64,000 bases of DNA from Symsagittifera roscoffensis (lineage: Eukaryota; Xenacoelomorpha; Acoela; Convolutidae): assembly GCF_963678635.1 (NCBI RefSeq), contig NC_087067.1, positions 53,622,233 through 53,686,232 of the forward strand. Direction: 5' to 3'. The notes beneath the pieces were generated by a model. That model searched no databases, was not told where the DNA came from, and saw nothing but the letters and a program-made list of their open reading frames with translations. Within the stretch, counting starts at the first letter, position 1; each line of letters begins with the position of its first letter. The position numbers and the translations under genes were made by a program. Positions 15,001-24,115 of this stretch are shown piece by piece.

Positions 15001-16493
15001 GAATTGTTCTGAGTCAAAGATGCTTAAAGGCAATCTAATTTTTTCTTCGAAGTTTGAAGTTAGGGATTTAAAAAAAAAGTCAGTTTTCTTCTGTTTTGTT
15101 TTTGCGTTCATTGACTGTTTTCCAATTGTCTGTTAACTATATTTTAAATTGGAAAAAGAAATTGGATGAATTCACAAAAAAAAAACATTTAAAAGAATTC
15201 ACAAAATTTGAGTAATCGGTAAAATGGATGTTTGAAAGAGCTCGCAAAAGTTATGGTTAAAATGGAGTTAACGAAATTCGGACTGACATAGGATTGATGC
15301 ATAGCTTTTACAATCAAAAACAGGAATTGTACATTTCGTAAAATGTCGGGAACAGTCATGAAGTTAGTTCTCGATTTAACCCAAGAGTCTAAATATTCCG
15401 CTTGGAGAAAACAATTTCTAGAGCTATGTTATTGAAACAGATTTTTTCACTTTCAACTTTTGAAATTCAGTTTTCAATTTCTTATTTGATTTCATTGTGA
15501 GATGTATTGAGACGTGAAACTTTAAAGTCGAAGTTATTCTATTCTAAGTTAGCAAAACTGAAGGTCTTTTTGTATCTCAATGGTAAATAGAAAGAGTATA
15601 ATAAGCGGTAAGCTAAAATTTGAAGGAAGTTCCGATTTGGTTTCACAAATCTTCTCGTGAAACCATACTTGATAACTCATCGTAATTTGGTTTGTTCGAG
15701 ATAACAATCTGTGGTGCAAAATTATGGGTGTTCTGTTTAGACTTATCTACCGGACTACAACTGGTCAGTGAATAGCAATCTGTTGCAGCAGAAGAGCAAT
15801 TTCTCAGGGGCCGCCAACATCACATTCCAAGTGGCCAATCAAGTGCCACAACAACAATATCCTTGTAACATTCCACAGCAATTGCAATCACAGTTTCAAA
15901 ATTTTCGCATGCAACAGATGACAGCAACAGGGAGCCCGAATAGCAACACATTCCAACAGCTCCAACACAATCCAAATTCAACTCACCAACAGCAGGCATT
16001 CGACTACTCTTCAGGAGCACAACAAGGACCCAACATGTCAATGATGGCGGTAATGAAAGCAGGAGGGCAGCTGCAGAGTGCTGGTTCATTTGGAATGGGA
16101 TTTCCTCCTGCCGACCACAATGGAACTTTTCCTGTTCAAAACACGAACAACCAGTTTAACAGTCAATCGGGAGTGGAGACAATTGCAAGTGGTGTTAGCG
16201 GGGGGTTCCCTAACCAGATGACCTACTCCGCAGCTAACATGCAACAAGGAGTGACGGGTGGAACGAATCAACAGCAGGTGTCGCTACAACACATGCAACA
16301 ACTGCAGTATCATCCACAGCAGCAGCAACACCAATTCATCCCTCCCATATCCATTTCTATATCTAATGCGTCTGCTTCTTCTCCCTGTGGTGTCTGTCCC
16401 CTTAACCCCCCTCCCCCACCAGCCACATTCGCTGCAATCTCGTCTGGAATCGACACCCTCAAGAAGACTTCTTCATTGTTTGACAGAATGTGA
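1..16493 (+). CDS. CTNNAL1: alpha-catulin (vinculin/alpha-catenin superfamily), 3' part of a multi-exon gene
   Basis: Exons, all joined in frame: start of window (or 12)-247, 2267-2389, 3136-3489, 5668-5946, 8302-8622, 9083-9325, 9565-9864, 10270-10509, 10843-10926, 15741-16493 (TGA 16491-16493). The nine introns seen are all phase 0. About 980 residues are visible; upstream exons lie outside the window. Family signs: SKTLLRHPECNSA in exon 3, KIANENLAVF in exon 6, and RRLGLEMK, then MAFALYLFTNSQGPLKSPQD, in exon 7. The exon 7 block matches my recollection of the alpha-catulin C-terminal half more closely than vinculin or alpha-catenin. The family forms helical-bundle cytoskeletal and Rho-signalling scaffolds. 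Poly-S/poly-G inserts (exons 1, 4, 5) lie between helices. Uncertain: the exon 1 acceptor (a cag ends at 11), the exon 5 acceptor (8302 versus a cag at 8348), and the GC donor after exon 2. Confidence 0.82.
600..1000 (+). repeat. SINE-like repeat, tRNA-like segment in the middle
   Basis: Order: a 5' block (about 613-735) with a GTACGAAC-like start and an ACTCGCAAAAA-like segment; a tRNA-like segment (about 828-897) with a degenerate B box; then the AATTCGAGGCTTATTTCTA block (917-935). The same order recurs at 11005-11376 and 11668-11990. The terminal hairpin is not clear in this copy. It sits in an intron of alpha-catulin. Confidence 0.55.
1185..1390 (+). repeat. two hairpin-tail repeat ends
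   Basis: Two copies of the conserved terminal hairpin GCGAAGC-NNN-GCTTCGC followed by a CTCTGTGT-like end: 1185-1208 (loop ATG) and 1366-1390 (loop TCA). The second is preceded by the ATCGTAAGTAGT lead-in typical of the composite repeat at 13.7, 20.2 and 25.4 kb. Sequence between and after them is not shared. Confidence 0.65.
3980..5520 (+). pseudogene. non-LTR retrotransposon (LINE) reverse-transcriptase relic
   Basis: Lies inside the alpha-catulin intron 3490-5667. Order of RT blocks: an NYRP-like block near 4045, then after frame breaks an open stretch 4191-4808 with HAVFIDLKKAFNTVSHD, GLPHGSVLGPVLF and LYADN, the last in place of the catalytic F/YADD. A C-terminal block in another frame (about 4855-4920) reads like SYIQPILQYG, typical of Jockey/CR1-type LINEs. 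No endonuclease domain is seen, so the copy is 5'-truncated. Frameshifts, stops and the changed active site make it inactive. The 3' end is around 5450-5520; no clear poly-A tail or target duplication was identified. Confidence 0.85.
5641..5661 (+). repeat. (TTG)n microsatellite
   Basis: A run of TTG triplets directly upstream of the alpha-catulin exon 4 acceptor (tatgtag, ending 5667). It probably acts as the polypyrimidine-like stretch of that 3' splice site. Confidence 0.85.
6260..6464 (+). repeat. SINE 3' ends with hairpin tail
   Basis: About 6280-6347 is the 3' block of the SINE-like family (TAGAGCTGCTTTTTGTC, CTCGCTAGTGTTTGC) ending in a slightly mutated hairpin and CTCTGTGT. A second, more decayed end lies at about 6440-6464 (CTTCGCCTCTGTGT). 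Confidence 0.6.
7030..7110 (+). repeat. tRNA-like SINE fragment
   Basis: Contains a strong B-box-like sequence GGTTCGAATCT (7086-7096) preceded by a degenerate A-box region and followed by CCACGACCTG and a T run. The same CCACGACCTG string recurs beside other repeats (about 13453, 21850). Not a functional tRNA: no paired acceptor stem was found. Confidence 0.5.
7665..7747 (+). repeat. hairpin-tail repeat end
   Basis: GGCAAGTGAT lead-in, then GCGAAGC-TCT-GCTTCGC and CTTTGTGT (7723-7747). It matches the ends at 1366 and 13856 except for the loop, which fits a conserved stem with a free loop. Confidence 0.65.
8140..8301 (+). repeat. dispersed repeat abutting an alpha-catulin 3' splice site
   Basis: The last ~60 bases (GTTCATTGACATTTTTCCAA then CTGTCTGTTGGCTATG) recur at about 2685-2735, 15108-15140, 17724-17765 and 24965-25015. 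The upstream part (AATCATGAA, TTCTTGAAATTCAAA) also recurs at 14990, 17660 and 24865. In this copy the sequence runs into the inferred acceptor AAG at 8299-8301 of the exon that starts at 8302. Confidence 0.55.
9878..9905 (+). repeat. (CA)n microsatellite
   Basis: An alternating CA run directly after the alpha-catulin donor at 9865. Confidence 0.9.
11005..11376 (+). repeat. SINE-like repeat, best full-length copy
   Basis: Order: 5' block with GTACGATGCAAC and AAGTCGCAAAAAA (about 11030-11075); a GTAGCATTGGAAATT block (11113); a CTTTATTTGTGACTAGTGTT block; a tRNA-like segment with A box TGGCTGAGTGG (11186-11196) and B-like GGTTTTAATCC (11240-11250); a CCGAGGCTTATTTCTGC block; a 3' block with CTCGCTAGTGGTT; and the terminal hairpin with CTTTGTGT (about 11352-11376). 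The tRNA-like promoter is in the middle, not at the 5' end. Confidence 0.65.
11580..11990 (+). repeat. SINE 3' end plus adjacent SINE-like copy
   Basis: A decayed 3' end with hairpin at about 11600-11650, then a second element from about 11668: 5' block with AACCTAACTCGCAAA, GTAGCATTAGAAATTTCATA, a tRNA-like segment with TGGCTGAGA (11832) and B box GGTTCGAATCC (11869-11879), a CCAGGCTTATTTCTAC block, and a hairpin near 11959-11980 whose final arm is mutated. Confidence 0.62.
12295..12912 (+). repeat. ~617-bp dispersed duplicate, copy 1
   Basis: Nearly identical to 17000-17617 in the same orientation. The first ~500 bases look identical by eye; small indels occur near the end. It starts at TCTTGCTCGGCGTGTTTGCG and stops after AATACCC. 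Copy 1 is in the last alpha-catulin intron, copy 2 just downstream of the gene. Confidence 0.9.
12560..13640 (+). repeat. degenerate ~155-bp monomer array
   Basis: A repeated plan: GGTTCAAT-GAAATAACGGGT-like segment, then GAAGCTCC, then GCATTAGCGG-TGCCCA, a T run, then ATTATGGCCCTCG and a TTTTTGAAACTTTTCTCGAA-like segment. Anchors at about 12621, 12748, 12920, 13072, 13229 and 13404 give spacings of 127 to 175. Single related units also occur near 13520, 20050, 21910 and 25310. Confidence 0.65.
13675..13885 (+). repeat. composite repeat with terminal hairpin
   Basis: Shares a block order with 20150-20370, 22025-22230 and 25420-25625: ATTACGCATTT-CCCGCATTAGTATAACAAATTCAA, then CCTCCAGCTTTAGC-GAGCCC, then TTTTATCGA, then GTATCGCAAGTGG and the hairpin GCGAAGC-TCC-GCTTCGC with CTCTGTGT (13856-13880). 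Sequence after the CTCTGTGT is unique to each copy. Confidence 0.65.
14735..14984 (+). repeat. SINE-like repeat
   Basis: Contains CTTTATTCGTGACTAGTGTT, an A box TGGCTGAGTGG (about 14809-14819), a weak B box near 14859, AATTCGAGGCTCATTTCT, TAGAGCTGCTTTTTGTCGTG and a terminal hairpin without loop (GCGAAGCTTCGC) plus CTCTGTGT (14964-14983). A copy of the 8140-8301 repeat follows directly. Confidence 0.62.
15741..16493 (+). CDS. CTNNAL1: alpha-catulin last exon: Q/N/S-rich low-complexity C-terminal tail
   Basis: Acceptor is ttctgtttag at 15731-15740. The exon is in phase with the preceding 28-codon exon, which holds the last recognisable helix. It encodes 250 residues: about 10 ordered residues (TYLPDYNW), then a tail rich in Q, N, S, G and P with several QQ/QQQ runs, a short PPPPP stretch near the end, and the terminus SLFDRM. 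Vertebrate alpha-catulin as I recall it ends soon after the last helix, so this tail looks lineage-specific. An unrelated gene's terminal exon is possible but less likely, because splice phase and reading frame both fit. Weak polyadenylation candidates follow (ATTAAA at 16908-16913). Confidence 0.7.
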   Translation, partial: TYLPDYNWSVNSNLLQQKSNFSGAANITFQVANQVPQQQYPCNIPQQLQSQFQNFRMQQMTATGSPNSNTFQQLQHNPNSTHQQQAFDYSSGAQQGPNMSMMAVMKAGGQLQSAGSFGMGFPPADHNGTFPVQNTNNQFNSQSGVETIASGVSGGFPNQMTYSAANMQQGVTGGTNQQQVSLQHMQQLQYHPQQQQHQFIPPISISISNASASSPCGVCPLNPPPPPATFAAISSGIDTLKKTSSLFDRM

Positions 16494-16999
16494 ACGACAA
16501 CACAACGAGCCAATATTCACCACACACTTTTGTTGATCAGTGGACATGACGTCATCTCTCTTTTCTTCTCTTCTATCTACCGGTCCACTGTCCACTCTTA
16601 CTCTAAATCTCCTCATTTGCAAGCTACTTACCATTCATGTTCTACTTACTTACTCTTGAATAAGCCCCCGTGCAGTCATCTAATCGAACCAGGCGCATCA
16701 GTGAGAGACTCATCCTCATTATACTCTCTCACTATTTGTACTTTTGTCTCTGTCCTCATTTCTGTTTCTTGCTAATCAGTTTTTTTCGCATCATGCTGTC
16801 CTTTTCGCCTCACAATCAGTTAGTATTAGTAAATTATTGCTGCCACTTTCCATTATTTATGCACTCTAAATTTAGTTTATCACAAATTGTACAACAAATA
16901 TTAATCAATTAAATGTTCTCGGTTAAAGTTATTGAAATTATATTGACCTCAGTTAAAAGAAAAACAAGTTTTTTTTCAGAACCAGACAGCTATTTAATA

Positions 17000-17617
17000 T
17001 CTTGCTCGGCGTGTTTGCGTAGAATTCCTGTTTGATGAAAACAGGTATCATGAAAGTGCAAGGGTTTTTAATTTCATTATTTTTGAGACTCGTTGGTAAA
17101 TTTTAAATACTTCTTGCAAAATTTTCTCCCTAAAGCCTTTCTACCGAGTTTCAAAAAAGGGTATACATAGAAAGAATGCCTATACTTTTGTGTGCCTGCA
17201 TACTCCCCCTGGTCTTTTTTTGCTTTCCTTTTTGTCTACAGCCTTCGAAAACGTCTGTGGAGGGAATATTTCATCGATATTTTTTCCGTTTTCTCGGAAA
17301 CTAACCTACCAAATCTGATATTTAGGTTTAAATGAATAGAACGGAGTTGAAAACTCCATTCAATAAGCGGTTATGCCCAAACTTTTTTTGCACATAAAAT
17401 TATGGCCCTCGAATTTTTCTCAAAAACTAAGTTCCTAAACCTGAGATTGTGGGTTCAATGGAAATAACGGGTAGTGGGAAGCTCCCCTGCATTAGCGGTG
17501 CCCATCTTTTTTTTGCATCTGTGGTGCCCAAAAAAATTTAATCGTCCTCAAAAAATTCATTTTTTGAGCGTTTTTTTAAAATTTGTTGAATTTAACCAAA
17601 AAAAATACCCTTCTATA
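17000..17617 (+). repeat. ~617-bp dispersed duplicate, copy 2
   Basis: Second copy of 12295-12912, same orientation. Past 17617 it joins a different repeat (GCGCCAGTCATGAATTGTTC, 17656-17675) that is related to 14990 and 24865. Confidence 0.9.
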
Positions 17618-17619
17618 TC

Positions 17620-20150
17620 CAGTTTTCCCAAGTTGGGTTTATATTATCAAAAAAGCGCCAGTCATGAATTGTTCTAGAAATTCAAAGAGCTTAAAAGGTA
17701 TCTATTTTTTAATGTTGACTTGCGTTCATTTCTCTTTTCCAATCTCCGATTGGCTAACTCAAGTAATTCTATTTGTTCACGCTAAAATTTACTTGATCAT
17801 TTGACTTTCATCTTATTTTTTCAAATTAATTGCTACATGGAACAAAAATTACTCGCTTCATTAGCCGGCGTAAATTGGACTAAAAGAAACGTCGATTGTT
17901 AGTTTCAAAAGTGTTTTTTTTTCTTTATTTCCCCGCTCAAACAAATTAATTATCGACTTTTCAATTTGCTTCATTAGGTTAAGTTTATAAAAGGGCTAAA
18001 AAAACTGTCGATAAAAATTTGTTCAAATCGAAGAAGATTTAGGGTGGTATTTGGAGGTTTTCGGTTCACCTTGAAATCATTGGCTTTTTCAAAATATCTA
18101 TAGGTGATGGGATTATCCTTAAAATTGATTTTATTGATTTTCAAATTTTTTGTCAAGTTCGATTTGAAAGAAAGAAAAACAGGTATCAAAGAGAAAAGTT
18201 TTGTTCTCAAAAAATACCTTCTTTTTGCGTCGTTTAATGACCGAGAAAAGTTTAATTCATGTTTGTGCTCCGAGGGGAAGGGTACTTCTGCTTGGGACGG
18301 CAAAAGATTGTGGTTCGATTCCGGCCGGTACCTGCTTTTTGCAAACTGGTGTTTTTTTTGGACTGTCGTCCGTCTGTTTACTTTTGTCGGCTTCGTTCCC
18401 ATAGCCCTAACTTTTCTGAAGGTTCAGCTTTCTTTCAAGTTACTGCAGCACCCATGCTTGACGACAAAGCCCAGGTAATCGATTACAGTCGAGACGTTTT
18501 TTTGCCACCTGAAAATTTTCGGCTAGTTTAGATTATTGTCTGTCTGCTTATTTATTGTTTCTGTGGATCCGCGCGGAAAAGACTTTTTTTAAAAAAAATA
18601 TTGACTTTATTCTAGCCTTCTGAACGCTCCTTGTGAAGTTTCTAATGGTTCAGACAGTTCCGGATATTTTGGGTTATTTGCAATGTTTGTTAACAAAAGC
18701 GATATTTTTAGTTGATTTTAATCAGACTCTTTCTTTTTTGTATCCGAATCTGTGCGAAACTCTGCTTCGCCTCTGTGCTAATGTTGTTATGAAATGTTTT
18801 CCCAGACAAAGGTATGAATATTTGACTTTTTTTAAAGTATTTTCCAGCTTAATTTTCTTTAAATGTTTCTTGTTTGCTTTAGTTTTAATATGCTTTAATG
18901 CAAGTTACGCTTCTGTTATGTTGCCAGCTCATTTTTTGCGACGCAGCTCGATCAGTTTCTTGTACATTTGTGGTAATGACTATTATTTTGTATTTCGTGA
19001 TTTGAAATAGCATGATCTGTGTCCGCTCATTCATGCACATTCATCGCTGTTGGCACTGGCGGAGTGGTTATCACAGTTCTCTGATAACTTTGAGCTGCAA
19101 CTTGAATCCCGTTATTTTTTCGGATGTGCCGTTTTTCATTGCTTCTTTCTTTTATATTTGTTTTTTTATTGCTTTTCGGAGCCTTTTTGTTGATTTCATT
19201 CTTTGTGTTTGCGAACCAAGCTACGCCGCTGTGTTATCTATCTATACAACTATACATTATTTTTTTTGGCGTTTCTATTGACACATGTTTAAGAAGTCCC
19301 TATGTTCTCATGTTTTAATAAAATTTCCAAGGCCATTTTTTAACCATGCATCTTATGAAGCGCGATTGCTTAAACTACAGTTTTTTTTCTTCTATTGCAA
19401 TGCAATTTTTTAAAGCTTTTAGTTTCATTGTTAAATTGACTAAATTGCAATTCTTAACCATATGGTGGGGTGCTTCCAAAGTAAACTCATGTGTTGCAGT
19501 TCTGTCGTCCAAATATGACGGATCAAATCCTTTAGGTTTTCGAGGTATGCGTTATTTTATGGTTTTTCAAAATTTTAAAATAACTCTGTAAGAAAACTTA
19601 AAATTATCAACACTGTGCTGGATTGCTATTAGGGTACACTCTGGGGTTGCAAATCCGACATCCAAATCTTGCTGCTCAACACCTATTGCTTTCCCAGATT
19701 AGGCGTTCTTATATGATTTTTCCAATCTTTTTTCTCAAAAAAAAAATAGATTAAAAAAATACTTACAAAATATGATTTTTTTACCCAATGGTGTGTTGGT
19801 GTAAGGGTACTTTCAGGATGGGTTTTAAATCTGACCTCCAAATATAAGTGCTCAAATCTTTCTGGTCTCCAAGAAATGACGTTTTTTTATAACTTTTTCA
19901 ATTTTTTCAAACCCTTAAAAAGCCACGAAATTTTTTTGCAGAAAAAAGTTATGGATTTCGGAAAAGCACGTTTTGTATAACTTTGGACCGTTTGTTAGAA
20001 AGTTTTTGACTGTTCTTAGAATGTACCCTAAAAAAACTGAGATGAAGAGTTTAATCGAAAGAACCCGTTGCAAGAGTTTTTCTGCAGAAGCGGTGACTCC
20101 CTAATTTTTTGTCAGAAAAATGTTGTCCTTGAGAAATTGTTAAGTCCAGT
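17620..20150 (+). other. intergenic, no gene seen; repeat debris
   Basis: Holds a tRNA-like piece with B box GGTTCGATTCC (18312-18322), a hairpin end at 18754-18779, a SINE-like piece 19050-19236 with a mutated hairpin at its end, and single degenerate units of the 155-bp monomer (19450-20110). The open frames here are short, AT-rich and show no family motif. Confidence 0.6.
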
Positions 20151-20375
20151 TGTTGAAGTTACGCATTTCATCCCGCATTAGTATAACAAATTCAATAATA
20201 TCAGACGCGTACCTCCAGCTTCAGCGACGCCCCTAGTTTTCTTTTATCGAGATAAGCGAAAATTTTGGTATACCTAATTTTACCAGTATTTTTATAATTT
20301 TTTCTACATATGTTTTGTATATGTTTGTGTTGTATCGCAAGTGCCGCGAAACTCCGCTTCGCCTCTGTGTTTAAT
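20150..20375 (+). repeat. composite repeat with terminal hairpin, upstream of zinc-finger ORF 1
   Basis: Same blocks as 13675-13885; the hairpin is at 20346-20370 (GCGAAAC-TCC-GCTTCGC, CTCTGTGT). Unlike the 13.7 kb copy, similarity to the 25.4 kb copy continues past the hairpin, through a shared 5' leader (GATTTCAGATCTTTGT, then GGCTGAATTTGAAATAGCTG) into a zinc-finger ORF. Confidence 0.65.
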
Positions 20376-20504
20376 GATGCCTTGCATCATTTGAAGCAGT
20401 TGGTTATATTGTTTAAAGATATCGGTGTTGATTTCAGATCTTTGTGTCTTTGCTGGCGGCTGAATTTGAAATAGCTGTCGACTTTGATTTAGTGTAAAGA
20501 AGCT

Positions 20505-20867
20505 ATGAATTTGTTTATTTGCTGGCTGTGTGATTTCCCAGGACACGATGAGACTGAGCTTCAGGCTCATCTGAAGACATTGGAGCATGTGAAAAATCTG
20601 GTTGCTCATAACTTGTTTTGCCCCGAGTACCTCGAATCACTGAGTCGATCGAATTTCTTCGAATTGGAACGGAATGGAAATTGTGTCTCTACAGGTGTAG
20701 TGAGTAGAGTGAATAGACCAGCAGCAGATGGTCTGCTGGCCGAAGTGAAAGTAGAGGAGGTCAATCAGCCGCGAGAAGTACAAGAAGCACAGCATGGAGC
20801 AGAAGAGCAACAAGGAGAAACACATGAACAAAGAGAAGAGCACCATGGCACACAACACTCGCGATAA
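20505..20867 (+). pseudogene. C2H2 zinc-finger ORF 1, truncated copy
   Basis: 120 codons. The N-terminal finger has C-x2-C-x12-H-x5-H spacing (CWLCDF, then HLKTLEH), as in matrin/U1-C/JAZ-type RNA-binding fingers. It is followed by a conserved LFCPEYLESLSRSNFFELERN block and an acidic E/Q-rich linker. It is close to the ORF at 25769 over about 110 residues. It then ends at a stop, and the later fingers are absent downstream. Intronless. It could be a dead copy or a short protein made of one finger plus linker. Confidence 0.6.
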
Positions 20868-21314
20868 ACAGTACAAATAGGACAAAAAGAAGCAGAGAAT
20901 TAACGAAAAATAGGCTCGACCTTTGATGATTTCATTAATGACGGGCCTTTTTAAAAGCGACTTAGACAAGCGAGCATTAGATCTGTTAATCTAAAGAGAA
21001 CTGCAGCCTGTGTTACTCGTTGAAGACATAGCAATGGAGCTACGAAGATCAGAGCTAAGAAAAAGAGAAGGAGAAATAAGGAGGGAAAAGTCACTGTACG
21101 TTGTTATTGATCTATTTTTATTTGTTTGTTGATCTGTCATATGATCATATTTACGCTGCATGTTTGTATTCAATTTTTGTTTTCTTTTTCTGTTTATCTT
21201 TATGTTGCTCAAAGTCTATTGACGAGCAAATGAGTAGTATGCGTTGCATCAGCTCATTGAACGCATTCATTATAGATTGTAATTTATATAGCACCAACTG
21301 ATGTGTTAATTACT

Positions 21315-21480
21315 AAGACAGCTCGGTGGATGGATCCATGGAGAAGGCAGTTGGTTCGAATCCCGTGAAAAGATTGTTTTTTCTTTTTAGTTCTTTTTTT
21401 TCCAGGCTTTAATTTTTTGTGGATTTTTTTATGCTCCCCTCTGCCGTTTTTTGGTTGTATTTGTGAAGTGCCGCATGGGT
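21315..21480 (+). repeat. tRNA-like SINE fragment
   Basis: A segment starting near GCTCGGTGGATGG carries the B box GGTTCGAATCC (21353-21363), then the T-rich block with CCAGGCTTTAATTTTT and a decayed 3' end (about 21465-21475) that lacks a good hairpin. Confidence 0.5.
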
Positions 21481-22024
21481 TATGAGGTCAATTTTTTTTC
21501 GGCTCAAGTGTCTGCTCAAAGATTATCGGCCTACTTGCCACATCACTGATTTTTCTTTTCTCGTGATTAAGGAAACTTCCCTTGTAGTTGAAAGTGCAAG
21601 TGTTGTTCATTCTAGTCTCAAGTGGGACTTAAAATTGAAGATTTTTTCATGAAATTATATTTTTATCTCAAATCTTTGTTTCCGAGACGTTCAATGGTTT
21701 CTTGAAAAGTTTTTAAGATTTAAATTTAAACTAAACCAGAATTTGAAATTCTTCACTTTAAACCAAGTTGAAGTCTAGGTATCTTTGATCTCGAGTGGTG
21801 TTATCTTTTTAAGCTCGAGAATCTAGCCTTCAGTTTTTATGCTTGAGCGGCCACGACCTGATTTAAGAAAAGAAATTGACTTTTCTTAGAAACTGCTCTA
21901 TGAATTCCGAAAGAACCGGTTGCAAGAATTTTTCCTAAAAAAGTTTTGACTCCTTTTTTTGTTAGAAATTATCTTGAGCACTTATTTTGGTAGAAAAACA
22001 AAATAAGGTGTTGAGCAAAGTCCA

Positions 22025-22230
22025 ATTTTCGAAAATAATCATTTCATTCCGCATCAGTATAACAAATTCCAAAAATATCACGGTTATCTCTAGCTTTAGC
22101 TGGTCCCCTAGTTATCATTTAACGAGACATAAGAAAGTTTTGCTTCGATTGGTTTTTTTCAACATTCAAAAAAAATTTCGACCTGTTTTTTTAATAATTG
22201 TTTGTTTCGCAAGTGGCACAAAAAACGGAA
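22025..22230 (+). repeat. composite repeat, decayed tail
   Basis: CATTTCATTCCGCATCAGTA, then AACAAATTC, CTCTAGCTTTAGCTGGTCCC and TTTCGCAAGTGGC match the 13.7, 20.2 and 25.4 kb copies; the hairpin itself has been lost. It lies about 740 bases upstream of zinc-finger ORF 2. Confidence 0.55.
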
Positions 22231-22968
22231 TAAACATAGTTTCGAAAGTAGATTTTATTCTTAAGATATTGCAGTGGAATTAAATATTGATCCTTTTTTC
22301 TCAAATTAGGTAAATTTTTTTATTTGAGATGAACTTCAAAGTGCTTCAAAGTCATGTTTTTTTAAAGCTTGAAAGTTGAAAGTTTTTGAAAGAGCGAGAA
22401 GATAATGAGTTCCATACTGGCCAGGCGCTAGTAATTTTTTTAACAGATTTTTTTCTGGGAAAACTTTAATTATCGGACTATTGGTTGTCTGCTTTTTTTG
22501 TCGTCTGCTCTCCATTTAATGCAACTTTTTTGAAGCAAGTTTTTGGGTTTCAAAAGGAGTCTTTGAGTTGCAAAACTCTTGATCTCAAACTTTTCATGGT
22601 ATTTTTGTTTTCGGTACCCATCTTTTTTGGCTTGGATGGCGCTCGATAAAGATTTCTGAATGCTACTCACCGCTGTCAATTGTGTTTCTCGGAATTTTTT
22701 TACTCAAGTTGAACATCAATCGGGATAAATTTGTGAAGTCTTTGGCGATATAGGTTTTTTGTAAGGTTTTTCAGACTAAGCGATGAAGTGTTCTGACATG
22801 CGATCTGTTGATCCGCGAATGCTATGCAGTAGATTTTTTGGGGTTAAAATAGCATTGGTTTTATGTCAATGAATTCATCTGCTTTTCAGATGCTTGACGT
22901 GATTGTTTTATCTTAGTATTGAGAGTGAATTTGTTGATGCTATTTGCAGCATCTGGATTTGAATCGGG

Positions 22969-23895
22969 ATGTGCGATCTATATAGATGCTGGCTCTGTGA
23001 TTTTCCGGGTGAAAGTACTAGTCAACTGCAAGCTCACGTAAAATCTTATGAACACGTGAAGAAGCTGACGGAAAACAATCTGTTCTCCTCAGAATATTTA
23101 GAAGAACTCAGGAGGTCTAAGTTTTTTGAGATTAAAAACTTCGCTTTCGTGTCTAAATGTGTTCGTGTTGAGCAAAGTCAGCTGCCGTGTTGTGAACAAA
23201 TTCCCAGTGAAGGGGGAAATGAAAACGAACAACAGGCGCAAGAGCGAACTGGGGCTAAAAGAAAAGCTGACTCGACCACTCAGACGATGCCTCCTTTGAA
23301 GCGTCTGAGACCAGCGGAGGCTGATAGAAGCAATGATGATTTGCGGCTAAGAAATGAAAACGCGCAACGAAATGAGAACTCAAACTTGATGTTCTTAACG
23401 TGTCGACTCTGTCAGAAGGTTTTTCAGTACAAGTCGAAGAGTTCGCTGGATCAGCACAACGCGAGTGGAAAGCATAAGACGATGGAGAGGACTGCGAAGC
23501 GGCCATATAAATTATACAAGTGTTGTGGTTGTATGAATATATTTTTGCATTTCCAGGTAGCGCAACATTTCAATGCTATTAAGGGAATTACAGCAAAAAG
23601 TGGCTGTGTCACTGCGACGGATAAACATGGTCTCAACTGGCGATGTGTGGGAAATATGTTCGCATGTCAATACTGTAAAGTTACCTGTCGCAGCCTGAAC
23701 GAAACTCTTGATCATGTCAATCAGCCAGCTCACCTGCGAATGAAATCTTCTCAGGTAACTGGTAACAGCGAAAACATTACGTGCAACTTGTGCGATAAAA
23801 CTTTTCGTAAACTTAATGATGTGATATCACATGGATTGGGCGAAAAACATTGGAAGAAAATGGAAGACATGGAAATACGTCGAAATGTTATGTGA
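22969..23895 (+). CDS. C2H2 zinc-finger protein (matrin/U1-C/JAZ-like fingers), copy 2
   Basis: An intact 308-residue ORF in one exon. Fingers: residues 7-29 (C-x2-C-x12-H-x5-H), about 145-169, a degenerate one near 186, about 234-256 and 272-294, all with the H-x5-H ending typical of dsRNA- or U1-type fingers rather than H-x3-H DNA-binding fingers. After finger 1 comes the family block LFSSEYLEELRRSKFFE, then a charged linker with a basic patch (about residue 95-115). It shares architecture with 20505 and 25769 but is diverged in sequence. A 3' splice-like tttgcag lies just upstream, so a 5' non-coding exon is possible. The specific function is unknown; RNA binding is inferred from finger type only. 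Confidence 0.72.
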   Translation: MCDLYRCWLCDFPGESTSQLQAHVKSYEHVKKLTENNLFSSEYLEELRRSKFFEIKNFAFVSKCVRVEQSQLPCCEQIPSEGGNENEQQAQERTGAKRKADSTTQTMPPLKRLRPAEADRSNDDLRLRNENAQRNENSNLMFLTCRLCQKVFQYKSKSSLDQHNASGKHKTMERTAKRPYKLYKCCGCMNIFLHFQVAQHFNAIKGITAKSGCVTATDKHGLNWRCVGNMFACQYCKVTCRSLNETLDHVNQPAHLRMKSSQVTGNSENITCNLCDKTFRKLNDVISHGLGEKHWKKMEDMEIRRNVM

Positions 23896-24115
23896 TGGTT
23901 ATCATCGTACTCCGATTCATATTAAATGTTTCCGTTCGTCATTTATTATGTTTTTTTTGAAGGCTCGACTGATTGTTTTCAGCGCCTTGATGTAAATTTT
24001 TGATGATGAGAATTCATGTTACATTCTGCAATTTTATTTTTGTTTTACGACTGTTTTGGATTTTGCGATAGTTTAAAAGGGTGGCACTTATAAATTCAAA
24101 GGTGGCTAGGAATGT

